In this document: in pieces, positions 20,441 through 30,826 of the stretch
How positions within the stretch are numbered: the stretch's first letter is position 1
Layout of the letters: each line of letters begins with the position of its first letter
DNA from: Prorocentrum cordatum
Lineage: Eukaryota; Sar; Dinophyceae; Prorocentrales; Prorocentraceae
NCBI GenBank assembly: GCA_963575745.1
Contig: CAUYUJ010017991.1
Span: forward strand, 101,570-165,569
Direction: 5' to 3'
Length of the DNA stretch: 64,000 bases
Position numbers and translations under genes: made by a program
The notes under the pieces: generated by a model
What the model was told of the DNA's origin: nothing
The model's database searches: none
The model's input: only the letters and a program-made list of their open reading frames with translations

Positions 20441-22160
20441 CCGTACCGAGGCAATGTCTTGCATTCCCTCCCCAGTCTTTAATAGACACCTTGGCCTCGG
20501 GCCCTGCCCCGTGGACACGTCAGGCCCCCGACAAGAGAACCCCGAGAAGACCCACAGAGCATCTTTAGAGAGCCACTAAATAGGACCCCACATCCTTGGG
20601 GGCGCCCAACCACAAAACGGATTAGACGGAGCCCATTGGCGCGCGAGTGTTGTCGTGCGTGCGTGCGTTTGATTGTTTCGTGTTGGTGGGGGGGGGGGGG
20701 TTCCTCGGGCGCTATCTTGGGCCCCCAAAGTACCCCATACGTATAACACATTTGCAGCAACGGTTAATAGTATATATATACATAAATACACATAAATACA
20801 TGCATACATACATACACACCGACATGCCGCAGGGGCTCCAACTTACACATCGTGGGCTAAGCGTGGAAAAAAAAACGCCGCCTTGCGACGGGCTCCACAG
20901 TGGAGGAGGGAGGTGGAGGAGGAGGGCGCTCTCGCGGGCAGAGAGAGCAGCGCCAATGGCCTTCGCAATGAAGATGTCCAGGCCGTAAGAGAGGCGGCGC
21001 AAGCGGGGGGGGGGCGACCGCTCGCTCTTAGCTTACCCTCTCCGTCCTCCTCATCCTTCTCCCCCTCCTGATTTTCTTTCCTCCTCCACCTAGTGCCAAG
21101 TCGTGTCGGTTCCCTCTACCTCCTCTTCCTCCTCCCTACCAGTCTCCTCCTCCTCCTCTTCGCTTTCCTTGTTCAAGTATATCACGTCTCCTCCTCCTCC
21201 TCCTCCTCCTCCTCCTCCTCCTCCTCCTCTCCCCGATGCCCCTCGAATGTTCCCCATGCGTTCAAACCCTCATCCTCATTTTCGGACCGATGATCGTATC
21301 ACGCGTGTCCTGCCCGTCCCAAGTCAGTCGAAGTTGTCGTTTTGATTGAGCTCCTGATCCCCAGTCTCCACGTGATTCCCCCTCCCGCCTCCTCCTCCTG
21401 CTCCTCCTCCTCTACCTCCTACTCCTCCTCCTGACGCGCATCGTTGGTTCCAGAATCCATCGGAGCCACTGAAATTGGAACCGCGCTGCGGGATCTACCT
21501 CATCCTCCTCCTCGTCCTCCTCCTCCTCGTCCTCCTCCTCCTCCTCCTCCTCTTCACGATTTATTCGCCCCAGTCTGTCTTCAGGCTTCCAGGGTCTTGC
21601 AATGCAAACTGCAACGGCCAGTTCCTCCTGTTGCCTGTGTTTTTTTAGCGCACTTGTCAATGAGGGCGTCATTGACAGACCAACGATATTGAACGCCAAA
21701 CGTCTCGAAGCTCAAAGCTGGCCCACGCCCCAACGAGGACGGTGGCAGCGATGGTGGGGTTGAGGACGCACGCGAAGTCGAAAAGCAACATGAAGTCGAA
21801 ATGATACAGGCCATTTTGACAGGCCATCTTGGGGGGGGGGGGCCTGGAACCCTCCTGGAGCATTCTTGGGGCCATATTGGAGCAAGTGGCCTATAAGATA
21901 GGGTGTAGAAGTAACCGCTCTATGAATGTGGGACGGGGGAGAATGGATCGGGGGAAGGGCGAGGGGGGCTCGGGTCGAGGGGGCAGGGGGGATGGGGCAG
22001 GACGAGGTGGAGAGGGGGTTGAGGGGCGAGGGTGCAGGGGGGATGGGGGTAACGGGCGCGCGGGGGGGGGGGGGGGGGGTGGGGGGGGGAGGGGGGGGGG
22101 ATGAGGTGGGGGGGAGGGGGGGGGGGGAGGGGTTCCAGCGAATGGCAACAGTGGCTGCGT
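20440..22160. other. Mixed low-complexity stretch, no supported gene
   Basis: Holds a G12 run at 20688-20700, an AT-rich TATA/CATA tract (20770-20822), CTC triplets (21180-21235 and 21360-21560) and a G-rich stretch (21940-22135). A 60-residue frame at 20883-21071 and its antisense both look weakly protein-like; neither is supported. Confidence 0.5.
22030..22135 (+). repeat. Poly-G / GGGGGT low-complexity run
   Basis: G runs of up to 17 with occasional A, T or C. Strong G-quadruplex potential, and an error-prone region for sequencing. Confidence 0.9.
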
Positions 22161-22164
22161 CCCA

Positions 22165-24268
22165 TGACGACCGTCCGCGCCCCTCGGCACACCCTCACCA
22201 CGTTTCGTGGCCCCCAATTAGGGTCGCTCTGCAAAGGGCCCCAGTGGCCTGCGCTCCATTGCGCCCTCCGCACCCCTTCGGCACACCCCCTCACGTTTCG
22301 TTGGCCCCCATAGGGTGCTCCAGCGATTGCCCCCCAGTCTGGCTGCGCCCCCATGCGCCCACCGCACAGATTTCGGCACACCCCTCATACGCTTCGTGGC
22401 CCCATAGGGAGCTCCAACGAAGGCCCCAGCGGCTGCCCACCGCACAGATTTCGACGCACCCCTCACACGCTTCGTGGCCCCATAGGGAGCTCCACCGAAG
22501 GCCCCAGTGGCTGCGCTCCCATGCGCCCACCGCGCCCATTTCTGCACGCCCCTCACACGTTTCGTGGCCCCATAGGGACCTCCAGCGAAGGCCCCAGTGG
22601 CTGCGCTCCCATGTGAGGAGGCGCCGCACCCCTGTCGGCACACCCCTCACACGTTTCGTGGCCCCATAGGGAGCTCCACCGAAGGCCCCAGTGGCTGCGT
22701 TCGCATGCCTCCCCACCACCCATTTCGGCACACCCCTCACACGTTTCGTGGCCCCATAGGGAGTCCACCGAAGGCTTCAGTGGCTGCGTTCGCATGCGCC
22801 CACCGCGCCAATTTTCGGCACACCCCTTTCACACGCTTCGTGCCCATAGGGAGACTCCAGCAAAAGGCCCGTGGGTGCGCTCCCTGCGCCCCACCGCACA
22901 GGATTTTCGGCACACCCCTCACAGCTTCGTGGCCCCTAGGGAGTCCACCGATGGCCCTGTGTCTGCGCTCCCATTGGGGGGGGGGGGGGTGGGGCGCCCC
23001 ACCGCTACCCATTTGCACACCCCTCACACCGCTTCGTGGCCCCATAGGGCCTCCAGCGAAGGCCCCAGTGGCTGCGCTTCTCCCATGCGCCCACCGCACC
23101 CATTTCGGCACACCCCTCACAGATTCGTGGCCCCATAGGGAGCTCCACCGAAGGCCCCAGTGGCTGCGCTCTCATGCGCCCACCGCACCCATTTCTGCAC
23201 ACCCCTCACACGCTTCGTGGCCCCATAGGGATCTCCAGCGAAGGCCCCAGTGGCTGCGCTCACATGCGCCCACCGCACCCATTTCGGCACACCCATCACA
23301 CGTTTCGTGGTCCCATGGGGAGCTCCAGCGAAGGCCCCAGTGGCTGCGCCCCCATGCGCCCACCGCACCCATTTCGGCACACCCCTCACACGCTTCGTGG
23401 CCCCATAGGGAGCTCCAGCGAAGGCCCCAGTGGCTGCGCTACAATGCGCCCACCGCACCCATTTCGGCACACCCCATCATACGTTTCGTGGCCACATAGG
23501 GAGCTCCAGCGAAGGCCCCAGTGGGCTGCGCTCCCATGCGCCCACCGCTCCCACTTCGGCACACCCCTCACACGTTTCGTGGCCCCATAGGGAGCTCCAC
23601 CGAAGGCCCCAGCGGCTGCGCCCCCACGCGCCCACCGCGCCCATTTCGGCACACCCCTCACACGTGTCGTGGCCCCATAGGGAGCTCCAGCGAAGGCCCC
23701 AGTGGCTGCGCTCCCATGCGCCCACCGCACCCATTTCGGCACATCCCTCATACGTTTCGTGGCCCCATAGGGAGCTCCAGCGAAGGTCCCAGTGGCTGGG
23801 CTCCATGCGCCCCACGCACTGAATTTCGGCACACCCTCACACGTTTTCGTGGACACCATTGGGAGCTCCACCGAAGGCCCCAGTTGGCTCTGCGCTCCCC
23901 CCCATGCGCCCACCCGCACCCATTTCGGGCACACCCCCTCACACGTTTCGTGGCCCATGGGGAGCTCCACCGAAGGCCCCAGTGGCTGCGCTCCCATGCG
24001 CCCACCGCACCCATTTCTGCACACCCCTCACACGTTTCGTGGCCCCATAGGGAGCTCCAGCGAAGGCCCCAGTGCTGCCGCCCGCATGCGTCCCCCACAT
24101 TCATTTCGGCACACCCCTCACACGCTTCGTGGCCCCATCGGGAGCTCCACCGAAGGTCTCAGTGCTGCCGCCCGCATGCGTCCCCCGCACTCATTTCGGC
24201 GCACCCTCACACGTTTCGGAACCCCATGGGGAGCTCCACCTAAGGCCCCAGTGCTGCCGCCCGCATGC
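22165..24268 (-). repeat. 90-bp satellite array in reverse orientation
   Basis: About 23 units, all inverted relative to the other arrays (plus strand shows CACACGTTTCGTGGCCCCAT). Most are the GCGCAGCCAC subfamily. The last two or three (24060-24268) switch to the GCGGGCGGCAGCAC subfamily before the 28-bp array begins. Two patches (22760-23060, 23800-23960) are unusually rich in 1-2 base indels. Confidence 0.95.
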
Positions 24269-24885
24269 GCTGGCACGGTTTGGATCCTCGAGCGGCGCTG
24301 GCACGGCGTGGATCCTCGAGCTGCGCTGGCACGGTTTTGGTCCACGAGCTGCGCTGACACGGTTTGGATCCACGAGCTGCGTTGTCACGGTTTGGATCCA
24401 CCAGCTGCGTTGGCACGGTTTGAATCCTCGAGCTGCGCTGGCACGGTTTGGATCCACGAGCTGCGCTGGCACGGTTTGGATCCACGAGCTGCGCTGGCAC
24501 GAAGTGGATCCTCGAGCTGCGCTGGCGCGGTTTTGATCCACGAGCTGCGCTGGCACGGTTTTGATCCACGAGCTGCGTTGGCACGGTTTGGATCCTCGAG
24601 CTGCGCTGGCACGGTTTGGATCCTCGAGCTGCGCTGGCACGGTGTGGATCCTCGAGCTGCGCTGGCACGGTTTGGATCCACGAGCTGCGCTGGCACGGTG
24701 TGGATCCTCGAGCTGCGCTGGCACGGTTTGGATCCACGAGCTGCGCTGGCACGGTGTGGAACCTCGAGCTGCGCTGGCACGGTTTGGATCCACGAGCTGC
24801 GACGGCACGGTTTGGATCCTCGAGCTGTGCTGGCACGTTTGAGATCCACGAGCTGCGCTGGCACGGTTTGGATCCACAGGGGGTG
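24269..24885 (+). repeat. 28-bp tandem array, copy 1
   Basis: About 22 head-to-tail units of GAGCTGCGCTGGCACGGTTT plus GGATCCAC or GGATCCTC. The 28-bp period is not a multiple of three, so each frame cycles through all phases and stays open as an 84-bp (28-residue) super-repeat. This yields long false proteins on both strands. Confidence 0.97.
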
Positions 24886-25345
24886 CGGAGGAGGCGAGAA
24901 GGTGGATGGATGGCGGCAAGAGGACGAAATGATTATGATTGTCTGATGCCTTGTCGCTCGCCGTGCGATGGCAAACGCTGCGGCACCGTAGCTGCGAACG
25001 CTTCGCAGCCTGAGTAAAAAACAATACTCGCCAACGTAGCTGCGAGCGCTTCGCAGCCTGAGTTCAACACATCTCAGAGCAGTAGCTGTGAACGTTGCAC
25101 AGCCTGAGTTAAACAAAACCACGTGTCAGCGTAGCCGTGAACGCTCCACAGCCTGAGTTAAACAATAACTCTCCACAGTAGCTGTGAACGCTTCACAGCC
25201 TGAGTTGAAAAGCAACGTGCCTTCGGATATGTGAACGAGTTGACGCCCCCTCTTCCTCATCTTCATCCTCATTCCTCCTTGAGTTAAACAATAACTCGCC
25301 ATGGTATCTGTGAACGCTTCACAGCCTGAGCTAAAAAGGCAACGT
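24886..25345. repeat. Unique junction and hairpin units, copy 1
   Basis: A ~100-base unique segment (GGAGGCGAGAAGGTGGATGG) is followed by about six units of a ~46-bp repeat. Each unit has a hairpin such as GCTGCGAA-CGC-TTCGCAGC (24991-25009) or GCTGTGAA-CGC-TTCACAGC (25179-25197), followed by CTGAGTTAAACAATAACTCG, which can form a second small hairpin (GAGTTA/TAACTC). It ends 15 bp before the stop of the 25.4-26.1 kb gene. Confidence 0.9.
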
Positions 25346-25358
25346 GCCGTCGGGCGTC

Positions 25359-26095
25359 CTACTTCGGGTCCTCCGCGCCCTTGTCGACCTCCAGCCAGCT
25401 GGAAGCCGAGCCGCCTGCAGGATCTTCCTGCACAGACGCCAGTGGCGAGACGGGGATCTTGATGTTCGAGGTGCCAGCGCTGGTCGAGTTGTGCCCCATG
25501 ACGTGGCACATCTTGTAGCCACTCTGCCAGCCGTCGTCGTAGCCGCTCTTGTAGCCACACTCCCAGCTGTCGTCGTAGTTGTAGGCCTTCGTGTAGTTGT
25601 CGGCCTTCGCGTAGTTGTCCTTCTCGTACTGGTGCTGGCGCTCGTCCACCTCGAAGTCGCACTGGCGCAGGCCGCTCTCGAGGCCCGCGTCGACGTAGAG
25701 GCCCCACTTCTCGTTCACGAACCACTCCTGGTCCAACTCGCCGTCCCAGGTCTTCGGGGGCCTGTTCGTCAGCTCGCATCGGTACAGCTTCACCTGGGTC
25801 TCGGGGACGTTGTTGCCCAAGATGTCCTGGATGAGCTCAGCCTTGCAGTCCTTGAGCTTAGGGAACTGCGGCCACGGGTCGTCGCCCGAGATCGGCACGT
25901 AGAGCGGCACCCACATGTCAAGGTGCGACAAGTAGAACCAGCACTTCATCCTCGTTTCCCTGTTGATCATAAGGTAGTGCACGCCGTGGTGCGGGCCAGT
26001 CGCCATCGGGTTCAGCGTCGGGTTGGGCGTCGGGCTGGCCGTCGGGTTCGGCGTCGGGTTGGCCGTCGGGTTGGCCGTCGGCGACGGCGCGGGGG
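25359..26095 (-). CDS. Uncharacterised protein with (S/N)PT linker
   Basis: The minus frame is open to 26183, but convincing coding begins near 26095. The N-terminal part is a Pro-Thr linker (SPTANPTANPTPNPTASPT) of the sort seen in secreted or modular eukaryotic proteins. Then come a probable globular region (KCWFYLSHLDMWVPLYVP, KLKDCKAELIQDILGNN, WDGELDQEWFVNEKWGLY) and a Tyr/Asp-rich segment (YEKDNYAKADNYTKAYNY, YDDSWECGYKSGYDDGW). The end is SASSWLEVDKGAEDPK. Possible starts are upstream Met residues or the Met in NPMATGPHHG; there is no clear signal peptide. A possible spliced-leader relic lies at 26106-26119. No domain named with confidence. Confidence 0.6.
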
Positions 26096-26105
26096 CGCAA
26101 GAAAA

Positions 26106-26119
26106 CTTGAGCCAGAATG
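26106..26119 (-). promoter_or_regulatory. Possible relict dinoflagellate spliced-leader sequence
   Basis: The minus strand reads CATTCTGGCTCAAG. The 3' end of the conserved dinoflagellate spliced leader, from memory, is CATTTTGGCTCAAG: 13 of 14 match. It lies just upstream of the (S/N)PT coding start, where a relic from a reverse-transcribed, trans-spliced mRNA would be expected. The eight bases 5' of it do not match the rest of the leader, so chance is possible. Confidence 0.3.
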
Positions 26120-26345
26120 TTTGTATACCGCGTGGGAGCCTCTTGGGGGCCTCTTGGGCAGTCTTAGGCCATCTTGGAGCCATCTTGGAGGCTTCGTGGA
26201 CGAACTAGAAGGCATTTTGGACTCTCTCGGGCCATATTGGGCGCCATCTTGGGCCATTTTGGACGGGCTCGGAGGCCAGCTTGGAGGCCATCTTGGGCCA
26301 ACGTAGCCATCTTGGAGGCCATCTTGGGCCGTCTTGAGCCGTCAT
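26120..26345 (+). repeat. ~10-bp periodic GCCATCTTGG repeats
   Basis: Degenerate units of GCCATCTTGG/GCCTCTTGGG type, similar in style to 58.5-58.7 kb and 14.8-15.1 kb. Confidence 0.75.
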
Positions 26346-26364
26346 TCCCATATGTCGCTCGGCG

Positions 26365-27487
26365 AGCTCCGCCCCTGCGAGATCCCTGTGGGGCCACGAA
26401 ACGTGCGAGGGGTGCGCCGAAATCGGTGTGGACGCATGCGGGCGGCGACACTGGTGCTTTCGGTGGAGCTCCCTATACAGCCACGAAACGTGTGAGGGGT
26501 GTGCCAAAATGAGCGCGGGGGATGCATGCGGGCGGCAGCACTGGGGCCTTCAGTTGAGCTCCCGATGGGGCCACGAAACGTGTGAGGGGTGTGCCGAACT
26601 GGGCGTGGGGGACCCATGCGGGCGGCAACACTGGGACCTTCGGTGGAGCTCCCTGTGGGGCAACGAAACGTGTCAGGTGTGTTCCGAAATGGGTGTGGGG
26701 GGCGCATGCGGGCGGCAGCACTGGGGCCTTCGGTGGAGCTCCCCATGGGGCCACGAAACGTGTGAGGGGTGTGCCGAAATGAATGTGGGGGGCGCATGCG
26801 GGCGGCAGCACTGGGGCATTCGGTGGAGCTCCCGATGGGGCCACGAACGTGTGAGGGGTGTGCCAAAATGGGTGTGGGGGCCGCATGCGGGCGGCTGCCC
26901 TGGGGCCTTCGATGGAGCTCCCTGTGGGGCCACGAAACGTGTGAGGGGTGTGCCACAATGGGTGTGGGGGGCGCATGCGGGCGGCAGCACTGGGACCTTC
27001 GGTGGAACTCCTCATGAGGCCACGAAACGTGTGAGGGGTGTGCCGAAATGAGTGTGGGGGGCGCATGCGGGCGGCAGCACTGGGGCCTTCGGTGGAGCTC
27101 CCCATGTGATTCCGAAACGTGTGAGGGTGCGCCGAAATGAGTGCGGGGGACGCATGCGGGCGGCAGCACTGAGACCTTCGGTGGAGCCCCCGATGGGGCC
27201 ACGAACGTGTGAGGGGTGCGCCGAAATGAAGGTGGGGGACGCGTGCGGGCGGCAGCACTGGGGCATTCGGTGGAGCTCCCTGTGGGGCCACGAAACGTGT
27301 GAGGGGTGTGCCAAAATGTGCGTGGGGGCCGCATGCGGGCGGCTGCCCTGGGGCCTTCGGTGGACTCCTCATGGGGCCACGAAACGTGTGAGGGGTGTGC
27401 CAACATGGGCGTGTGGGGCGCATGCGGGCGGCAGCACTGGGGCCTTCGGTGGAGCTCCCCATGGGACTCCGAAAGGTGTGAGGAGTG
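26365..27487 (+). repeat. 90-bp satellite array
   Basis: About 12 plus-oriented units of the GCATGCGGGCGGCAGCAC subfamily. Several units share paired variants (for example the GGCTGCCCTGGGG version at 26893 and 27340), suggesting duplication of multi-unit blocks. Confidence 0.95.
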
Positions 27488-27745
27488 ATGGTGATGATGG
27501 CAGCGATGATGGTGATGATGATGGTGATGATGATGATGGCGATGATGGTGTTGATGACGATCATGAGGATTATGGCGATGATGGTGATGACGGTGATGAT
27601 GACGACGATGATGGTGATGACGATTATGATTGCGGGAGGATGGAGATGGAAGAAGAGGAGGAGGAGGAGGAGGAGGAGGAGAGGAGGAGGAGTGACGCGG
27701 CGCGCTGTCTCTTCAAAACGAGGACCCAACGCCTCTGACCCATCA
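27488..27745 (+). repeat. GAT triplets, GGA triplets and left linker
   Basis: ATG/GAT triplets (27488-27635), GGA (27650-27690), left linker (27690-27735). The linker is cut off inside its hairpin and no right linker follows. Confidence 0.8.
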
Positions 27746-28150
27746 CCCAGGCACGGTGGCGGATTTGGCCGAAGGCCATTAGATAACATGTGGTCCTGCA
27801 TGGGCCACAACAATGATCTGCCTTGCCGTATATGTGGGTAAGCTACAGTGGTGAATTCTGCGGCTGCAAACGCTGTAGGAGATCTCGAGAAACCTCTGTG
27901 GGGGATTTCGGGAAGCAAAATATGGCGGAGCATAATAGGAGACCTCTGGAAGCAAAATATGGTGGAGTTCTGCTTTTCCTTTTAAACCTTCACGTGCCTG
28001 ATGTTCCCTAGCTGTTTGGGCGGCCCTGGAGCGCGTTGAGGCAGGGTCGGTGGCATCTTGGAGAACCTCTATTAAAGCTGTGATCGAGGCTATCTCGTGC
28101 TCTCTCATGGTGCCCCCCTGAACCCGCCTTGGGACATGTCAGGTTTTCAA
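27745..28150. other. Unique stretch, no supported gene
   Basis: Contains two imperfect copies of a segment with GAAACCTCTG and AAGCAAAATATGG (27890-27965). No convincing frame. Confidence 0.4.
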
Positions 28151-28154
28151 GAGC

Positions 28155-28412
28155 CCTCCAGGGGAGGAGGAGGAGGAAGAGGAGGAGGAGGACGGGGGAG
28201 GAGGAGGAGGAATGGGGGGGGAGGAGGAGACAGAAGGGGGGAGGAGGAGGACGGATGAAGGGGCGGAGGGGGATAGGAGGAGGGGGATCACGAAGAGGGC
28301 GTTACGATGGGAAGAGGGGGAAGGGGACGAGGAGGAGGGGGAGACGGACGGGGAAGATGAGGAGGAGGACGATGGGGAGGACGAAAGCGAGGAGGAGGAG
28401 GAGGGAGGTGCA
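28155..28412 (+). repeat. (GGA)n tract
   Basis: GGA/GGGA-rich tract immediately before the second 28-bp array. Confidence 0.9.
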
Positions 28413-29130
28413 CTGGCACGGTTTGGATCCACGGGCTGCGATGGCACGGTTTGGATCCTCGAGCTGCGCTGGCACGGTGTGGGCCCTCGAGTTGCGGTGG
28501 CACAGTCTGGATCCACGAGCTGCGCTGGCACGGTTTGTATCCTCGAGCTGCGCTGGCACGGCGTAGACCCTCGAGCTGCGCTGGCACGGTTTTGATCCAC
28601 GAGCTGCGCTGGCACGGCTTGGATCCACGAGATGCGTTGTCACGGTTTGGATCCACGAGCTGCGTTGGCACGGTTTGAATCCTCGAGCTGCGCTGGCACG
28701 GTTTGGATCCACGAGCTGCGCTGGCACGGTTTGGATCCACGAGCTGCGCTGGCACGGTGTGGATCCTCGAGCTGCGCTGGCACGGTTTTGATCCACGAGC
28801 TGCGCTGGCACGGTTTTGATCCACGAGCTGCGCTGGCACGGTTTGGATCCACGAGCTGCGCTGGCACGGTTTGGATCCTCGAGCTGCGCTGGCACGGTTT
28901 GGATCCACGAGCTGCGCTGGCACGGTTTGGATCCACGAGCTGCGCTGGCACGGTGTGGATCCTCGAGCTGCGCTGGCACGGTTTGGATCCACGAGCTGCG
29001 CTGGCACGGTGTGGATCCTCGAGCTGCGCTGGCACGGTTTGGATCCACGAGCTGCGCTGGCACGGTTTGGATCCTCGAGCTGCGCTGGCACGGTTGAGAT
29101 CCACGAGCTGCGCTGGCACGGTTTGGATCC
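28413..29130 (+). repeat. 28-bp tandem array, copy 2
   Basis: About 25 units of the same 28-bp repeat as at 24.3 kb, with the same alternation of GGATCCAC and GGATCCTC. Runs of units match copy 1 in variant order, so the two arrays descend from a shared duplicated block. Confidence 0.97.
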
Positions 29131-29800
29131 ACGGGGGTGCGGAGGAGGCGAGAAGGTGGATGGATGGCGGCAAGAGGGCGGTTATGATTGTCAGGATGCC
29201 TTGTCGCTCGCCGTGCGATGGCAAACGCTGCGGCACCGTAGCTGCGAACGCTTCGCAGCCTGAGTAGAAACAATACTCGCCAACGTAGCTGCGAACGCTT
29301 CGCAGCCTGAGTTCAACACATCTCAGAGCAGTAGCTGTGAACGCTTCACAGCCTGAGTTTAAAAAAAACACGTGTCAGCGTAGCCGTGAACGCTCCACAG
29401 CCTGAGTTAAACAATAACTCTCCACAGTAGCTGTGACGCTTCACAGCCTGAGTTAAAAAGCAACGTGCCTTCGGATATGTGAACGATTTGACGCCCCCTC
29501 TTCCTCATCTTCATCCTCATTCCTCCTTGAGTTAAACAATAACTCGCCACAGTAGCTGTGAACGCTTCACAGCCTGAGTTAAAAAGCAACGTGCCATCAT
29601 AGATGTGAACGGTTTGACGCCCCCTCTTCCTCATCTTCATCCTCATTCCTCCTTGAGTTAAACAATAACTCGCCATGGTGTCTGTGAGCGCTTCACAGCC
29701 TGAGTAAAACGCACGTGCCGACGTAGCTGTGAACGATCCACAGCCTGAGTTAAACAATAACTCGCCACGAGAGCTGTGAACGATTCACTGTAGAACACAT
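29131..29800. repeat. Unique junction and hairpin units, copy 2
   Basis: Same junction (GGAGGCGAGAAGGTGGATGG) and about nine hairpin units. Perfect stems occur at about 29240, 29287, 29332 and 29555. Two larger blocks also carry a CCCCCTCTTCCTCATCTTCA segment. It ends ~30 bp before the stop of the 29.8-32.5 kb gene. Confidence 0.9.
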
Positions 29801-29828
29801 GTGTCCGCCTGAACTCGAAACATCATGA

Positions 29829-30446
29829 TCACCGAATGCGCTGCCTCTTGGCGCTGTCCTTCACTGCGTTCAATGAGGGGTACTTCGGCGCGCTGCTGGG
29901 GCGGAAGAAAGCCAAGCGCGCCCCCTCTGCGATCACCCTAGACGTCTTGAGCACCAAGATGTCGTACTGGCCACTGTGCCAATGGTCCCCTGGAATGTTG
30001 ACCGTCCTGACCTCGAGCTCACAATTCGCTGCCGAAGGGTCTGTGGTAGACTCGACGTACCAGAACGGTGCGATGAACTGAGATGCCAAGTTCTCGGCGC
30101 TAGTGCCTTTCTTGAAGATGGGATTCGCGACGAACTTGAGATCGATTGCCACGTCGTCGGCAACGGCGCAGAGATCGACCGAGTTCTTCGGCTGCTTGTC
30201 CTTGCGCCTCAGCCAGACTACCTGGGGAGTGACAGGAACCAGCGTGATCGAACCCTTGTCCAAGCGGGCCTTGGCAATCACGGCGCGCATCGGCGGCGGG
30301 TCCACGACAACAGAAATTTTGGACATCAAACTCGCACAATGCTTCGAATGCAAATCCATGAGTACCAACTTCAGCTGGGAGACGACGCAATCGCCGACCC
30401 AGTCGGCTGCCATCAGAAGGTGGCTGTCCCATGTCGTCCGGACGTC
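29829..30446 (-). CDS. 3' exon of uncharacterised two-exon gene
   Basis: Coding-like from about DVRTTWDSHLLMAADWVGD to the stop after AKRQRIR. Visible segments are SQLKLVLMDLHSKHCASLM, ARLDKGSITLVPVTPQVVW, SVDLCAVADDVAIDLKF and HWHSGQYDILVLKTSRV. Just upstream on the minus strand is a long C/T tract ending in an AG (acceptor about 30447-30448), then GGA/TCC microsatellite. This is best read as an intron of roughly 380-400 bp between this exon and the one ending near 30.83 kb. The exact donor is not fixed. No domain recognised. The hairpin module of the 28.4-29.8 kb duplication starts ~30 bp beyond the stop. Confidence 0.65.
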   Translation of the reverse strand, partial: DVRTTWDSHLLMAADWVGDCVVSQLKLVLMDLHSKHCASLMSKISVVVDPPPMRAVIAKARLDKGSITLVPVTPQVVWLRRKDKQPKNSVDLCAVADDVAIDLKFVANPIFKKGTSAENLASQFIAPFWYVESTTDPSAANCELEVRTVNIPGDHWHSGQYDILVLKTSRVIAEGARLAFFRPSSAPKYPSLNAVKDSAKRQRIR

Positions 30447-30826
30447 CTCGGGCGAGGGGGGGAGGGGGAGGGTGCTCCTCCTCCTCCCCTGCCTTCTCCT
30501 CCTCCTCCTCCGCCTCCTCCTCCTCCTCCTCCTCCTCCCCCTCCTCCTCCGCCACCTCCACCCCCTCCCTCCTCCTCCTCCTCCGCCTCTTCGTCCTTGT
30601 CCTCGTTCTTCTCCCTCTCCCTCCCTCCCTCCCCCTCCCTCCGCCTTCTCCTCGTCTTCCTCCTTCTCCTTGTCCTGCTCCTCCTCCTGTTCCGTTCCTC
30701 CTCCGTCCCAAGGTGGCGCGGTGGGTTTTTCAAGCGGCAGGCCGTCTTTGGCCTCTGGGCCGACAGAGCGGCCCTCGGAAGGCCCGAGGGATCCACGACC
30801 CTTTGAATTCAAAACAAATGCCACAC
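30447..30826 (-). other. Probable intron containing (GGA)n microsatellite
   Basis: On the minus strand the upstream exon ends near GCDESDSGGG. A GT lies at 30826-30825 (or a GTCAAG slightly upstream). The segment is dominated by GGAGGA triplets and finishes in a pyrimidine-rich tract plus AG. Frames through it are low-complexity. Boundaries are inferred. Confidence 0.45.

Noticed and set aside
24191-25024. Repeat protein on the 28-bp array (28-residue repeats)
   Set aside because: The array is open in most frames on both strands with no frame preferred, so a protein is not supported.
26333-26340. Second spliced-leader-like CTTGAGCC
   Set aside because: Only the 8-base core matches and the upstream bases do not. 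It lies inside ~10-bp GCCATCTTGG repeats.
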